Shown: positions 15,877-24,725 of the stretch, one piece after another
How the letters are laid out: each line of letters begins with the position of its first letter
Position numbering within the stretch: the first letter of the stretch is position 1
Source: Paracoccaceae bacterium
GTDB lineage: Bacteria; Pseudomonadota; Alphaproteobacteria; Rhodobacterales; Rhodobacteraceae
Length of the DNA: 64,000 nt
NCBI GenBank assembly: GCA_020637675.1
Contig: JACKKD010000001.1
Span: 1,178,001-1,242,000 of the forward strand
Reading direction: 5' to 3'
Notes under the pieces: model-generated
Seen by the model: the letters and a program-made list of their open reading frames with translations, nothing else
Databases searched by the model: none
What the model was told of the DNA's origin: nothing
Made by a program: the position numbers and the translations under genes

Positions 15877-16398
15877 TCAGAGCCAGTTGATGTCGTCGAA
15901 GCCGCGGTTGATGTAACCGCCCTTGGAGAAGCTCTCGCCCTCGTAGCCGAAGAGCGGCCAGACTTCCTTCTGGTTGTAGAGCCCGGTGACGAGCCCGCCG
16001 CGCACGGTCTGGAAGAAGGCGCTGTCCTCCATCCCCTGAAGGAGCTTCACCCGGTCCTCCTCCCAGCCGACGGAGACGTAGTCGGCATGCCCCGCGGCCT
16101 TCGCCGCGGCATCGAGCGCTGCAACGCCCTCGGCCACCATCGCCTTCTTGTCCTCGGCGTCGTAGCCCTTGACGGCGACGGCGTAGAACCGGTCGGCAAT
16201 CCGGTCGTGCGGGTAGATGTCGCGCGCCATCTGCAAGAGCGTCGCCATCTCGTGCTCGCTGATGACGCTCACCTCGAGCGCCCAGGCCGCGTTCGGTGCG
16301 GCGATGAAGCCCGCGCCGATGACCGTGAGCGTCCCTGCCGCGACCGACCGCGCCAGAAGCGCGCGGCGGGTCAGGCCCTTCCGTTCGTTGCTTGTCAT
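15877..16398 (-). CDS. Gluconate 2-dehydrogenase subunit 3-like protein, Tat-exported
   Basis: A 173-residue protein with a twin-arginine signal (LTRRALLARSVAAGTLTVIGAGF) near its start. After cleavage near AAWALE, a helical domain of the gluconate 2-dehydrogenase subunit 3 family follows (ISEHEMATLLQMARDIYPHD, WEEDRVKLLQGMEDSAFFQTVRGGLVTGLYNQKEVWPLFGYEGES, then YINRGFDDINWL at the end). In this family the small subunit carries the Tat signal and takes its FAD-containing partner across the membrane. The start is the ATG at 16396-16398, with an ideal GGGAGGAG site; seven extra upstream codons are unlikely. It sits directly upstream of the GMC gene. Confidence 0.85.
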   Translation of the reverse strand: MTSNERKGLTRRALLARSVAAGTLTVIGAGFIAAPNAAWALEVSVISEHEMATLLQMARDIYPHDRIADRFYAVAVKGYDAEDKKAMVAEGVAALDAAAKAAGHADYVSVGWEEDRVKLLQGMEDSAFFQTVRGGLVTGLYNQKEVWPLFGYEGESFSKGGYINRGFDDINWL

Positions 16399-16431
16399 TC
16401 TCTCCTCCCTAGAGATCACAAGGGCGGGCGC

Positions 16432-16827
16432 CTATAGAAAGCGTCCGCCGCGTTCGAGAACCTCGATCTGGTAGCCGTCGGGATCCGCGATGAAGAAGAA
16501 CCGCGCCACCAGCGTGTCGCCGTTCCTGAAGTCCACGAGCTTGCGCGGGCCGAGACCCGCGGCGGTGAGCCGCGCGTGCTCGGCCGTCACGTCCGCGACC
16601 GAGACGGCAAGATGGCCGTAGCCGTCGCCGAGGTTGTAGGGCTCCGTCCGCCCCTTGTTGACCGTAAGTTCAAGCTCGAAGCTCGACTCGGCGTTCGACA
16701 GATAGATCAGCGTGAAGCTCTCGAAATCGAGCCGGTCGGCGATCTTGAACCCGAAGGCGCGGGAATAGAAATCCACCGATCGCGCCTCGTCGAGCACGCG
16801 GATCATCGAATGAATTGCCTTGGCCAT
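16432..16827 (-). CDS. Glyoxalase I-like VOC-family protein
   Basis: A 131-residue vicinal-oxygen-chelate protein resembling lactoylglutathione lyase, which converts the methylglyoxal-glutathione hemithioacetal to S-lactoylglutathione. Two babababb modules are readable: MIRVLDEARSVDFYSRAFGF with FELELTVNK in the first, and YGHLAVSVADV with DGYQIEVLERG in the second. His6, a Glu of FELEL, the His of GHLAV and the Glu of IEVLE fit the metal ligands. It is 33 bp upstream of the Tat-exported subunit gene and probably in the same operon, so it may detoxify aldehyde products. Exact substrate is not proven. Confidence 0.8.
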   Translation of the reverse strand: MAKAIHSMIRVLDEARSVDFYSRAFGFKIADRLDFESFTLIYLSNAESSFELELTVNKGRTEPYNLGDGYGHLAVSVADVTAEHARLTAAGLGPRKLVDFRNGDTLVARFFFIADPDGYQIEVLERGGRFL

Positions 16828-16916
16828 ATGCCCTCCAAAATCAGGCGATTTTGGTAAAGTTAGATGACCAATTCAGACGGGTGGTAGTAACCCGATACTA
16901 CAGCCGGTTTTTCCGC

Positions 16917-17213
16917 CTATTCGGCGGCGATGCGCGCGGTGGCCTCGTCCCGATCGAGCTCGCCGAGGTGGATGGTGCAGGCGCAGCGCAGGAGCGACGT
17001 GAAGTTCGGCGCCTCGCCCCTCAGTTCCAGCACCTCGGAGTGGAGTTTCGAGATGAAGGCAGGAGTCGACAGCCCCTCGCGCGCGGCGATCTCGTCGAGG
17101 ATGCGCCAGAAGGCGCGCTCAAGCCGGATCGACGTGCTCTGACCATTTAGCCTCAGGCGGCGGGTTTCGGACTCGTAGCGGCCCGGATTCTGGCCTGCGA
17201 AGATCTGGCACAT
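16917..17213 (-). CDS. Ribbon-helix-helix domain protein
   Basis: A 98-residue protein starting MCQIFAGQNPGRYESETRRL and continuing with RLNGQSTSIRLERAFWRILDEIAAREGLS, the pattern of the alphaproteobacterial RHH_4 family. The short strand (STSIRLE) and following helices match the DNA-binding fold of Arc/MetJ-type proteins. It ends with FTSLLRCACTIHLGELDRD. The start ATG at 17211-17213 has a GGGGAGGG site; the longer open frame upstream is not family-like. Target and function are unknown. It is 89 bp upstream of the glyoxalase gene on the same strand and may share its transcript. Confidence 0.75.
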   Translation of the reverse strand: MCQIFAGQNPGRYESETRRLRLNGQSTSIRLERAFWRILDEIAAREGLSTPAFISKLHSEVLELRGEAPNFTSLLRCACTIHLGELDRDEATARIAAE

Positions 17214-17676
17214 GGTCTGCCCTCCCCAGCATGACTGTGCAGCGCACGATTGTGGGCGGCTTCGCACGAATCGTCAACTTGTCGGCGAGGGGCACGGTTC
17301 CCGCCGCCCGCCGGGCGGTCGGGCCGGGCACTCACGCCGCCGTGCCTGCGCCGGACGCGCCGATCGCGCAGGCGTGACCTCGCCGGCTTGTGACCGGGGC
17401 CGGGCGGGCGTCAGGACTGTAACACGTGCATCGGCGCGCCGGTCCGCATGAAAGCGGGAGTGCCCGTTCCGCGGCCACGTTCTCACAATCCCGAGGGCAT
17501 TTCTCACGGGCGGGTGACGACGTTCACGAATACCGGCCCCGCCATCGCCGGGGCGTGATGTTACGGGAGAAAGACGTGTGTTCGGACCCGGGCGGCCCGT
17601 CGCTAGCGTGAGCCCATCGCAAGCACGCGATCCGGGTCGGACGCCCGGCAACGCCAATCACGAAGGGAAACATTCC
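17214..17676. other. Intergenic region of 463 bp, no gene supported
   Basis: This gap separates two divergent genes (the RHH protein leftwards and a small secreted protein rightwards) and so must carry both promoters. Open frames in it have no family character. I note two TTCTCAC copies near 17481-17505 about 20 bp apart, but no clear operator or promoter could be assigned. Confidence 0.5.
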
Positions 17677-17928
17677 ATGAAACGCACGATTCTCGCCCTC
17701 ACCGCCGCATCGGCGCTCGCCGGCTTCGGATCGGCCGCCCATGCCATGGCGGAATTCGAGATGGTGCAGGACACGCTCAGGGCCTTCCTGATCGAGCTCC
17801 GCATCCCGAGCGAAGAGATGGACAAACTCACGCTGGCGCAGATGCGCGAGATCATTTCCATCGTCGACTCCAAGAAAATGAATGAAGGCGTGCGGGCCCA
17901 GGTCTTGAAGATCATCGGCGAGAACTGA
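17677..17928 (+). CDS. Small secreted protein of unknown function
   Basis: An 83-residue protein with a clear Sec signal peptide (MKRTILALTAASALAGFGSAAHA, cleavage likely after AHA). The mature part is about 60 residues, mostly predicted helix: MAEFEMVQDTLRAFLIELRIP, SEEMDKLTLAQMREIISIVDS and EGVRAQVLKIIGEN. It has no cysteines in the mature part. The start ATG at 17677 has a GAAGGGA site. I do not recognise a family. It stands alone and is followed by a strong hairpin terminator. It is probably periplasmic or extracellular. Confidence 0.65.
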   Translation: MKRTILALTAASALAGFGSAAHAMAEFEMVQDTLRAFLIELRIPSEEMDKLTLAQMREIISIVDSKKMNEGVRAQVLKIIGEN

Positions 17929-17961
17929 TCCCGGCGGTGGCGCGGCCTTGCCGGAAATGCA

Positions 17962-17987
17962 TAAGGCGGCCCTGACGGGCCGCCTTA
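17962..17987. terminator. Bidirectional hairpin between the small secreted protein gene and tuf
   Basis: A perfect 11-bp stem (TAAGGCGGCCC / GGGCCGCCTTA) with a TGAC loop. It lies 34 bp past the plus-strand stop and 28 bp past the tuf stop on the minus strand, where it is followed by ATGCATTT. It fits termination of tuf and probably of both convergent genes. Confidence 0.75.
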
Positions 17988-18014
17988 CCTCTTGGTTCGA
18001 TCCGCTCTCGTGTC

Positions 18015-19190
<1,176 letters not shown>

Positions 19191-19247
19191 CTCGCGGGCG
19201 CCTCATGCTCTGGGGGGGCCGGAATGCCCCAAGTCAACATCGCGCGC

Positions 19248-19276
19248 TGCCTATCGGCTGGAGGGGCAAAAATCAA
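19248..19276 (-). promoter_or_regulatory. Candidate housekeeping promoter for tuf
   Basis: On the minus strand TTGATT (19276-19271) and TAGGCA (19253-19248) are separated by 17 bp, about 60 bp upstream of the tuf start and after the stop of the upstream lipoprotein gene. The -35 is close to consensus; the -10 is weak, as is usual in high-GC alphaproteobacteria. Assigned by eye. Confidence 0.3.
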
Positions 19277-19279
19277 GCG

Positions 19280-19918
19280 TCAGTTGGACGGTTCGGGTAC
19301 CGGTGCGGCCGCCGCCGCCGAGGAGGGCTTGATGGCCGCGACCTCGGCCCCGGACTGGGGCGGCAGCTTGGCCCGCGCGGCCACGGCCTCGGGAGTGAAC
19401 CAGGCCTTGTTCTCGACAAGCCAGGCATTGATCTGCCGCGCGGCATTGGTGCTGAGCGTCGCCATCTGCTCTTCCCGCGTCTTGGTCAGACCGGAACCGA
19501 CGACGGTGTCGCCGGTGAGACCCTCGAAGACGGTGAACTGCTTCGGCGCGGCGTTGACGGCGCGCCGGGCGGCGTCATCCCAGACGTTGACGGTAATGGC
19601 GAGCACCGATTTCGGGCTCAGCACCACCGGCACGCCGGGCACGGCGAGCGCGTAGGCATCGACACCGACGCCGATGTGATAGAGCTTCTCGCCCTGGTAA
19701 CGCGCGAGCCTTTCGCCGATCGCCGACTTCAGCGCGCCTTCCCATTCTTCGGCGGTGGCCTTGCGCGAGGGGCCGACGGCCTGGGCATTCTTCGCCACCA
19801 CGACATTGTAGCCGAGCGCGAAGTCGCCGAAGTCCTCCGGCGGCGCGTTCGGGTCCTCCGCGGCACAGGCGGACAGCAGGCTGAGGGCGAGGATGGCGAA
19901 GAGGCGGGCAAGGCGCAT
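19280..19918 (-). CDS. Lipoprotein of unknown function
   Basis: A 212-residue protein with a lipoprotein signal, MRLARLFAILALSLLSACAAED; the lipobox is LLSAC with Cys18. The mature part has no family I recognise. It includes GYNVVVAKNAQAVGPSRKATAEEWEGAL, GEKLYHIGVGVDAYALAVPG and an Ala/Pro-rich tail. The start ATG at 19916-19918 gives the expected signal; the longer open frame upstream overlaps the divergent P450 promoter region and is not supported. It is probably anchored in the inner or outer membrane facing the periplasm. It lies upstream of tuf on the same strand. Confidence 0.7.
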   Translation of the reverse strand: MRLARLFAILALSLLSACAAEDPNAPPEDFGDFALGYNVVVAKNAQAVGPSRKATAEEWEGALKSAIGERLARYQGEKLYHIGVGVDAYALAVPGVPVVLSPKSVLAITVNVWDDAARRAVNAAPKQFTVFEGLTGDTVVGSGLTKTREEQMATLSTNAARQINAWLVENKAWFTPEAVAARAKLPPQSGAEVAAIKPSSAAAAAPVPEPSN

Positions 19919-20048
19919 GGGATCCCCCGGTTCGGGCTCGCCCCCGCCATAGCCGAGCGCGCGGGCCGCGGCAATGGCGACGGCCTTGGCAGCACGGCCT
20001 TGGCGACGGACGGCCACCCGCTATATTCGGGAACAGACGGAGTGCGCG

Positions 20049-21410
20049 ATGGACATGCCCGCCCCCTCATCCCAGCCGGTGCAGGTGCCGCTCGCGACGC
20101 GGCCCATGGGGGTCATGGACAGCTTCCGCACCGGGCGGCGGAACCTCCTCGAACTCATCCCCGAGATCGCCACCCGTCAGCCCATGGTCTCGGGACGCAC
20201 GGTGAAGCGCTGGCACATGGTGATGGACCCGGCCGCCAACCGCCGCATCCTGAAGGACCGGCTGGAGGACTATCCGAAGTCCGACGTGACGAAGATGATC
20301 CTGCGCCCCGCGATCGGCGAAAGTCTCTTCATCGCGGAAGGCGCGCACTGGCACTGGCAGCGCCGCGCGGCGGCGCCGGCATTTTCCGTCCGCAACGTCC
20401 AGGCGCTCGCCCCGGTGATGACTGCCGCGGCGGAGCGCGCCGCCGAACGGGTCGCCGCACGGCGGGGCCGCGCGGCCAACCTCTTCGACGAGATGGTCGC
20501 CACGACCTTCGCCGTGATCTCCGACGTCACCTTCTCGGGCGGCAAGGCCTTCGACCGGACCGCGGTGCACGGTGCGATCGATGCCTACATCGCCTCCACC
20601 GCGCGGATCTCGCTTCTCGACATCGTCGGCGCGCCGGCCTGGGTGCCACGTCCGGGACGTCTACTCTCCGGCCCGGCGATGCGGTCGATGAAGGCGATGG
20701 CCGACCAGGCGATCACCGAGCGTCGCGCGGCGGGACATGCCGGTGTCCCCGACCTTCTCGACCTCCTCCTCGACGGCGAGGACCCCGAGACCGGGCGACG
20801 CATGACGACGGCCGAACTCCGGGACAACCTCCTCACCTTCATCGTCGCGGGGCACGAGACCACGGCCCTGACGCTGGCCTGGGCGCTTTACCTCGCGGCC
20901 TTCGACCAGGGTGTGCAGGACCGCGCACGGGCCGAGGCGCGGGGCGTACTCGGCGACCGCGCTGCCACCGTCGCGGATCTGCCCGCACTGCCCTACATCC
21001 GTCAGATCGTGGACGAGGCGCTGAGGCTCTATCCCCCCGCCGCCTTCCTCTCGCGCACGGCGCGCGCGCCAGACACCCTCTGCGGGCGCGAGGTCCGGCC
21101 CGGCGACACGGTGATGCTGCCGATCTACGCGCTTCACCGCAACCACCTCCTCTGGCCCGACCCGCACCGCTTCGACCCCGACCGCTTCGCCGATCCGAAG
21201 GCCGTCGACCGCTTCGCCTACCTGCCGTTCGGCGGCGGTCCCCGCATCTGCATCGGCGCCTCCTTCGCGCTGCAGGAGGCGGTGATCGTCCTGGCGACGC
21301 TCCTCGCCCGGCTTCGCTTCACACCCGTGCCCGGACGGGAACCGCAGCCCGTCCTCATCCTCACGCTGAGGCCCGAGGGCGGGGTCTGGCTGAATGTCGC
21401 CGAGGCTTGA
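20049..21410 (+). CDS. Cytochrome P450
   Basis: A 453-residue soluble P450 monooxygenase. The I-helix oxygen motif is AGHETT, the K-helix motif is EALR (in VDEALRLYPPAAFLSR), the meander contains FDPDRF, and the heme loop FGGGPRICIG supplies the thiolate Cys near the C-terminus. The N-terminus has no membrane anchor. No ferredoxin or ferredoxin reductase gene is next to it, so electrons must come from elsewhere. The sequence around YPKSDVTKMILRPAIGESLF resembles fatty-acid hydroxylase-like bacterial P450s, but the substrate cannot be assigned. The start ATG at 20049 has a GGAG site; an upstream in-frame start is less likely. Confidence 0.9.
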   Translation: MDMPAPSSQPVQVPLATRPMGVMDSFRTGRRNLLELIPEIATRQPMVSGRTVKRWHMVMDPAANRRILKDRLEDYPKSDVTKMILRPAIGESLFIAEGAHWHWQRRAAAPAFSVRNVQALAPVMTAAAERAAERVAARRGRAANLFDEMVATTFAVISDVTFSGGKAFDRTAVHGAIDAYIASTARISLLDIVGAPAWVPRPGRLLSGPAMRSMKAMADQAITERRAAGHAGVPDLLDLLLDGEDPETGRRMTTAELRDNLLTFIVAGHETTALTLAWALYLAAFDQGVQDRARAEARGVLGDRAATVADLPALPYIRQIVDEALRLYPPAAFLSRTARAPDTLCGREVRPGDTVMLPIYALHRNHLLWPDPHRFDPDRFADPKAVDRFAYLPFGGGPRICIGASFALQEAVIVLATLLARLRFTPVPGREPQPVLILTLRPEGGVWLNVAEA

Positions 21411-21490
21411 AGGAGCGGAATTTTCCCCCTGACGGGAGTGCCGGGCACCCATACGCTCGGCCCCGTGGTTTCAGTTGAAAGGGGGAAGGC

Positions 21491-22381
21491 ATGAGTCTCA
21501 TGGGAACGCTCGCCAAGGTCGCCATCGGCATCGCCGTGGCCAAGGGCGTGGGAGCCGTGATCCAAAAGGCGGGCGCGGGCAGCACCGGCGGGACAGCCGG
21601 CGGCAGCGGGCCCTTCGGTGGACCGCATTCCCCGGCGGGCGGCGGGCTCGGCGACATGATGGGCGAGGTCCTCGGCGGGCGGTCGCAGCGTGGCACCGCG
21701 CCGCAGGACGGGGGCACGGTCCTTGGCGGCGCTGGCGGCGGCATTGGCGATTTCCTGGAGGAACTCGGCGGCCACGCTGGCGGCGGCGCGGGAACTGCGG
21801 CTCCCCCAGCGCGTGGCGGCGGGCAGGGCGGCGGGCTCGACGACCTGCTCGGCCAGATGACGGGCGGCCAGGGTGGCGGGCTCGGCGATCTCCTCGGCGG
21901 GCTTCTCGGCGGGCTCGCGGGCGGCGCGGCGGGCGGCCCGGCCCAGGGCCAGGGCGGCAGCTTCGGCGAGATCCTGAACCAGTCGTTCGGAAATCGCGGC
22001 GAACCCGACGTGCAGCCCAGCCGCGACCAGGACGCGGCAGCGGCGCTGATGCTGAAGGCAATGATCCAGGCGGCGAAGTCCGATGGCCGGATCGACGCCG
22101 CGGAAGAGCGGAAGCTCCTCGGCAACCTCGGGGACGTGTCGCCGGCCGAACGGCGGTTCGTCGAGACGGAACTGCGCGGGCCCATCGACGTTCAGGGCCT
22201 GGCCCGCCAGGTGCCGCGCGGACTGGAGCAGCAGTTCTACACGATGTCGGTCATGGCCATCGACCTCGACAACCGGAACGAGGCGGAATACCTCAACCGG
22301 TTCGCGAGCGCGCTCGGGCTCGACCGCGGGCAGGTGAACCGGATTCATGCAAGGCTCGGGGTACCGGCGCTCTATTCCTGA
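21491..22381 (+). CDS. DUF533/TerB-like protein with a Gly-rich linker
   Basis: A 296-residue protein in three parts. First comes a short N-terminal hydrophobic helix (MSLMGTLAKVAIGIAVAKGVGAVI). Then about 130 residues of very Gly-rich low-complexity linker follow (repeats of GGGLGD, GQGGGLDDLL and LGGLLGGLAGG). Last is a C-terminal helical domain of about 130 residues matching the DUF533/tellurite-resistance TerB pattern, with AAAALMLKAMIQAAKSDGRIDAAEERKLL and FYTMSVMAIDLDNRNEAEYLNRFASALGL. Acidic residues of the SDGRID segment are the usual metal-binding candidates. Probably membrane associated. Role unknown. A GGGGGAAGG ribosome site precedes the ATG. Confidence 0.75.
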   Translation: MSLMGTLAKVAIGIAVAKGVGAVIQKAGAGSTGGTAGGSGPFGGPHSPAGGGLGDMMGEVLGGRSQRGTAPQDGGTVLGGAGGGIGDFLEELGGHAGGGAGTAAPPARGGGQGGGLDDLLGQMTGGQGGGLGDLLGGLLGGLAGGAAGGPAQGQGGSFGEILNQSFGNRGEPDVQPSRDQDAAAALMLKAMIQAAKSDGRIDAAEERKLLGNLGDVSPAERRFVETELRGPIDVQGLARQVPRGLEQQFYTMSVMAIDLDNRNEAEYLNRFASALGLDRGQVNRIHARLGVPALYS

Positions 22382-22520
22382 GCCCGGCGGTCGGGGGATC
22401 GGCCGCACGACCTGCCGGCGTGCGCCACGGCTTGTTTCCTACTGTTTCTGTCGGATACTCGTTGACGCCGGCAGGCGGCTGCCTTAAGCCTCGACGGCGT
22501 AACAGGACCGGAGACGACCG

Positions 22521-23354
22521 ATGAACGATTTCCCGAAGGGCCCCCGCCCGGTGACCCCGCGCGGCTGGGTCTCGCTGACACTTGCCGGGACAGCGATCGG
22601 CCTTGCCGTCGCGGGCCCCGCGGCGGCCGACACACCCCTGGACGGGCCCGAGAGGCTCTGGCTCGCACAGGGGACCGAAGCGGGCGAGGGAGGTGAAGCG
22701 GGCGAGGCAGGGACCGAGGCCTCCGGCGACGAGGTGGTCGACCTCTTGAAGGATCTCGGCCTCATCGAGGGCCACCTGCGCGCCGGGGTCGCCCTTTACC
22801 GCGCGGGACTCGCTGATCAGGCCGCGCACCACATGAAGCACCCCCAGGACGAGATCTACGACGAGCTCAGCTTTCACCTCGCGGATTTCGGTGCCGAAGG
22901 TTTCGCCGAGGAACTGACCGCTCTCGCCACCGCGGTCGAGAGCGGTCAGCCCGTCGAGGCGGTCGATGCCGCGCTCGCCGAGGTGCTGAAGGCGATTGCC
23001 GGGGCCCGCGGCCATGCAAATGCCAGCGATGCCGAAGGGGCCCGCGCCATGGTGGCGATCCTGCGCCAGGCGGCCGACGAATACGGCGACGGCGTGAAGG
23101 ATGGCGGCGTGACCGAACTGCAGGAATACCAGGATGCCTGGGGCTTCCTGGAAGCGGTGCGCGACCAGGCCGCGCACATGGCGGGCGAAGAGGACGCCGC
23201 CAAGAAGACCTTCGGCGAGAAGACGCTCGCGGCGCTCGACACTGCGCGGGAGGCGCTGCCCGACGTCTCGCCCGAGGGCCGGACGCTGGGCGATGCTTCC
23301 GCGCTCCACGCCGCCGTCGCCACGGTCGAACTCGCTGCCTACCAGCTCAGGTAG
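22521..23354 (+). CDS. Exported helical protein paired with PiuC, possible metal binder
   Basis: A 277-residue protein with a basic N-terminus and hydrophobic segment (GWVSLTLAGTAIGLAVAGPAAADTP) that looks like a Sec signal. A short Gly/Glu-rich stretch (residues 51-68) follows, then an all-helical domain. Residues 81-120 contain LIEGHLRAGVALYRAGLADQ and HHMKHPQDEIYDEL, with a cluster of His, Asp and Glu that could bind metal. I do not recognise a named family. The stop is 6 bp before the start of the PiuC-type hydroxylase gene, so the two are almost surely co-transcribed. Because PiuC genes usually sit with iron-uptake genes, a periplasmic iron-related role is a reasonable guess, no more. 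Confidence 0.65.
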   Translation: MNDFPKGPRPVTPRGWVSLTLAGTAIGLAVAGPAAADTPLDGPERLWLAQGTEAGEGGEAGEAGTEASGDEVVDLLKDLGLIEGHLRAGVALYRAGLADQAAHHMKHPQDEIYDELSFHLADFGAEGFAEELTALATAVESGQPVEAVDAALAEVLKAIAGARGHANASDAEGARAMVAILRQAADEYGDGVKDGGVTELQEYQDAWGFLEAVRDQAAHMAGEEDAAKKTFGEKTLAALDTAREALPDVSPEGRTLGDASALHAAVATVELAAYQLR

Positions 23355-23360
23355 CCCCCG

Positions 23361-24017
23361 ATGTTCCTTGCCATAGACGGCATCCTCACCGCCCCCGAGG
23401 CGGCGGCCCTGCGCGGGGCCGCCGAGACGCTCGACTTCGCCGACGGGCGCGCGACGGCGGGCCGGATCGCGCGCGAGATAAAGGCGAACGATCAGGCCGT
23501 GGCCTCGCCCGCGCTGGACGCGATCCGGGCCAAGGTCACGGCGGCGCTGATGGCGCATCCGGTCTTTGCCGCCGCGGCGCGACCCAGGGCGATGACGCCC
23601 CTCATCCTGTCGCGCTACCGCGAGGGGCAGACCTACGGGACGCATGTCGACGACGCGTTGATGCAGGGCCTGCGCACGGACCTTTCGTTCACGCTTTTCC
23701 TCAGCGAGTCCGAAAGCTACGACGGCGGCGCGCTCGTGATCGCCGACACGGCCGAGGAGCGGGCCTTCCGGCTCGCCCCTGGCGCGCTGCTCCTCTATCC
23801 CTCGACGACGCTTCACCGGGTGGAACGGGTCACACGCGGCACGCGGCTCTGCCTTGTCGGCTGGGTCCAGAGCTGGATCCGCGACGCCGGCCAGCGCGAG
23901 ATCCTCTTCGACCTCGACCGTGCCATCGCCGACCTCCTTGCCCGGGAAGGCAAGACCCCCCTGCTCGACACGCTGACAAAGACGCGGTCGAACCTTATCC
24001 GGATGTGGGCGGCCTGA
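23361..24017 (+). CDS. piuC: Fe(II)/2-oxoglutarate-dependent PKHD-type hydroxylase, PiuC family
   Basis: A 218-residue dioxygenase of the prolyl-4-hydroxylase-like (PKHD) family. The iron ligands are readable as His and Asp in GTHVDDALM and the distal His in STTLHRVERV; the 2-oxoglutarate Arg is in TRGTRL. The conserved SFTLFLSESESYDGGALVI segment is present, and length is close to the 225 residues usual for PiuC. PiuC (YbiX) genes typically accompany TonB siderophore receptors, although the enzyme substrate is not firmly known; here the only partner is the exported protein just upstream. The symbol is by family resemblance. Confidence 0.85.
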   Translation: MFLAIDGILTAPEAAALRGAAETLDFADGRATAGRIAREIKANDQAVASPALDAIRAKVTAALMAHPVFAAAARPRAMTPLILSRYREGQTYGTHVDDALMQGLRTDLSFTLFLSESESYDGGALVIADTAEERAFRLAPGALLLYPSTTLHRVERVTRGTRLCLVGWVQSWIRDAGQREILFDLDRAIADLLAREGKTPLLDTLTKTRSNLIRMWAA

Positions 24018-24097
24018 GCCGGTCCGGGCTATCCAGGCGGGCGGCGGAGGGCACATCTACCGCCGCCTTTCGGTCCCGGCCGGCCCCGACTGATTCC

Positions 24098-24171
24098 ATA
24101 CACCGTAAGATTCCTGTTGACTCGACTTACGGCGTATGGTTAACACTAGGCCATCCTTACACCGTAAGGAT
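24098..24171. promoter_or_regulatory. Three TetR-type operator-like sites upstream of the exported CMD gene
   Basis: Three copies of a TAC-NNC-GTA core lie within 74 bp: ATACACCGTAAG (24098-24109), CTTACGGCGTAT (24125-24136) and ATCCTTACACCGTAAGGAT (24153-24171). The last is a perfect 8-bp inverted repeat around ACC. The first two are also inverted relative to each other, with 11 of 12 positions matching. A TTGACT hexamer at 24117-24122 makes a possible -35, which would place site 2 in the promoter spacer. The symmetry and the TetR-family gene at 24726 suggest these are its operators. Confidence 0.6.
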
Positions 24172-24205
24172 AATGCTTGACGAAACCCGCTTGCAGGAGA
24201 TCATC

Positions 24206-24628
24206 ATGGCCCGCCTTCTGATCGCCGCCGCCCTGACCGCCTTCGCCCTTCCCGCGGCCGCCTCACCCGAGAGCGATGCCGCCAGGTCCGACATCGAGGC
24301 CACGCTCGGCGGCCTGCCGACATTCATTTCGCAGATCGCCGACAGCGCGCTGCCCGGCCTCTGGCAGCAGACCAAGGCGCTGGAGTTTTCCACCGACACG
24401 GCGCTCGACCCCAAGACCAAGGCGCTGATCTCGCTTGGCGTCTCGGCGCAGATCCCCTGCACCTACTGCATCTGGATGGATACCAATTCGGCCCGACAGG
24501 CCGGCGCCAGCGATCAGGAGATTGCCGAGGCCGTTGCGATCGCCGGCATGACCCGCAACTGGTCGACGATCTTCAACGGCCTTCAGGTCGATCTCGCCAC
24601 CTTCCAGGCCGAGCTTGGCGGTAACTGA
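24206..24628 (+). CDS. Exported carboxymuconolactone decarboxylase/AhpD-like protein
   Basis: A 140-residue protein with a signal peptide (MARLLIAAALTAFALPAAASPE), unusual for this fold, which is normally cytoplasmic. The CMD domain has LPTFISQIADSALPGLWQQTKALEF, TKALISLGVSAQIPCTYCIWMD and SDQEIAEAVAIAGMTRNWSTIFNG. The redox-type CxxC (CTYC) is present, but the His that normally follows four residues after the second Cys (C-x-x-x-H) is Asp (CIWMD). Activity is unknown; a periplasmic disulfide or peroxide function is possible. The start ATG at 24206 has an AGGAG site; an in-frame ATG at 24173 would add residues before the signal and is less likely. Three operator-like repeats lie just upstream. 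Confidence 0.8.
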   Translation: MARLLIAAALTAFALPAAASPESDAARSDIEATLGGLPTFISQIADSALPGLWQQTKALEFSTDTALDPKTKALISLGVSAQIPCTYCIWMDTNSARQAGASDQEIAEAVAIAGMTRNWSTIFNGLQVDLATFQAELGGN

Positions 24629-24725
24629 CGCCCCCGACCCCGTGCGCGGCCCGGCCCGCCCTCCGAGTGGGCCGGACCTGCCCTTTGACCTTGTGCACCG
24701 GGGTGGGCTCCGCGTAACTGCCCCC

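Noticed and set aside
17274..17657. A 127-codon minus-strand open frame in the gap before the small secreted protein
   Set aside because: Arg/Pro-rich chance frame with no ribosome site and no recognisable features.
21560..21960. Glycine-coding repeats as a CRISPR-like or mobile repeat array
   Set aside because: The repeats are irregular, in one reading frame and encode a Gly-rich linker. There are no conserved repeat-spacer units.
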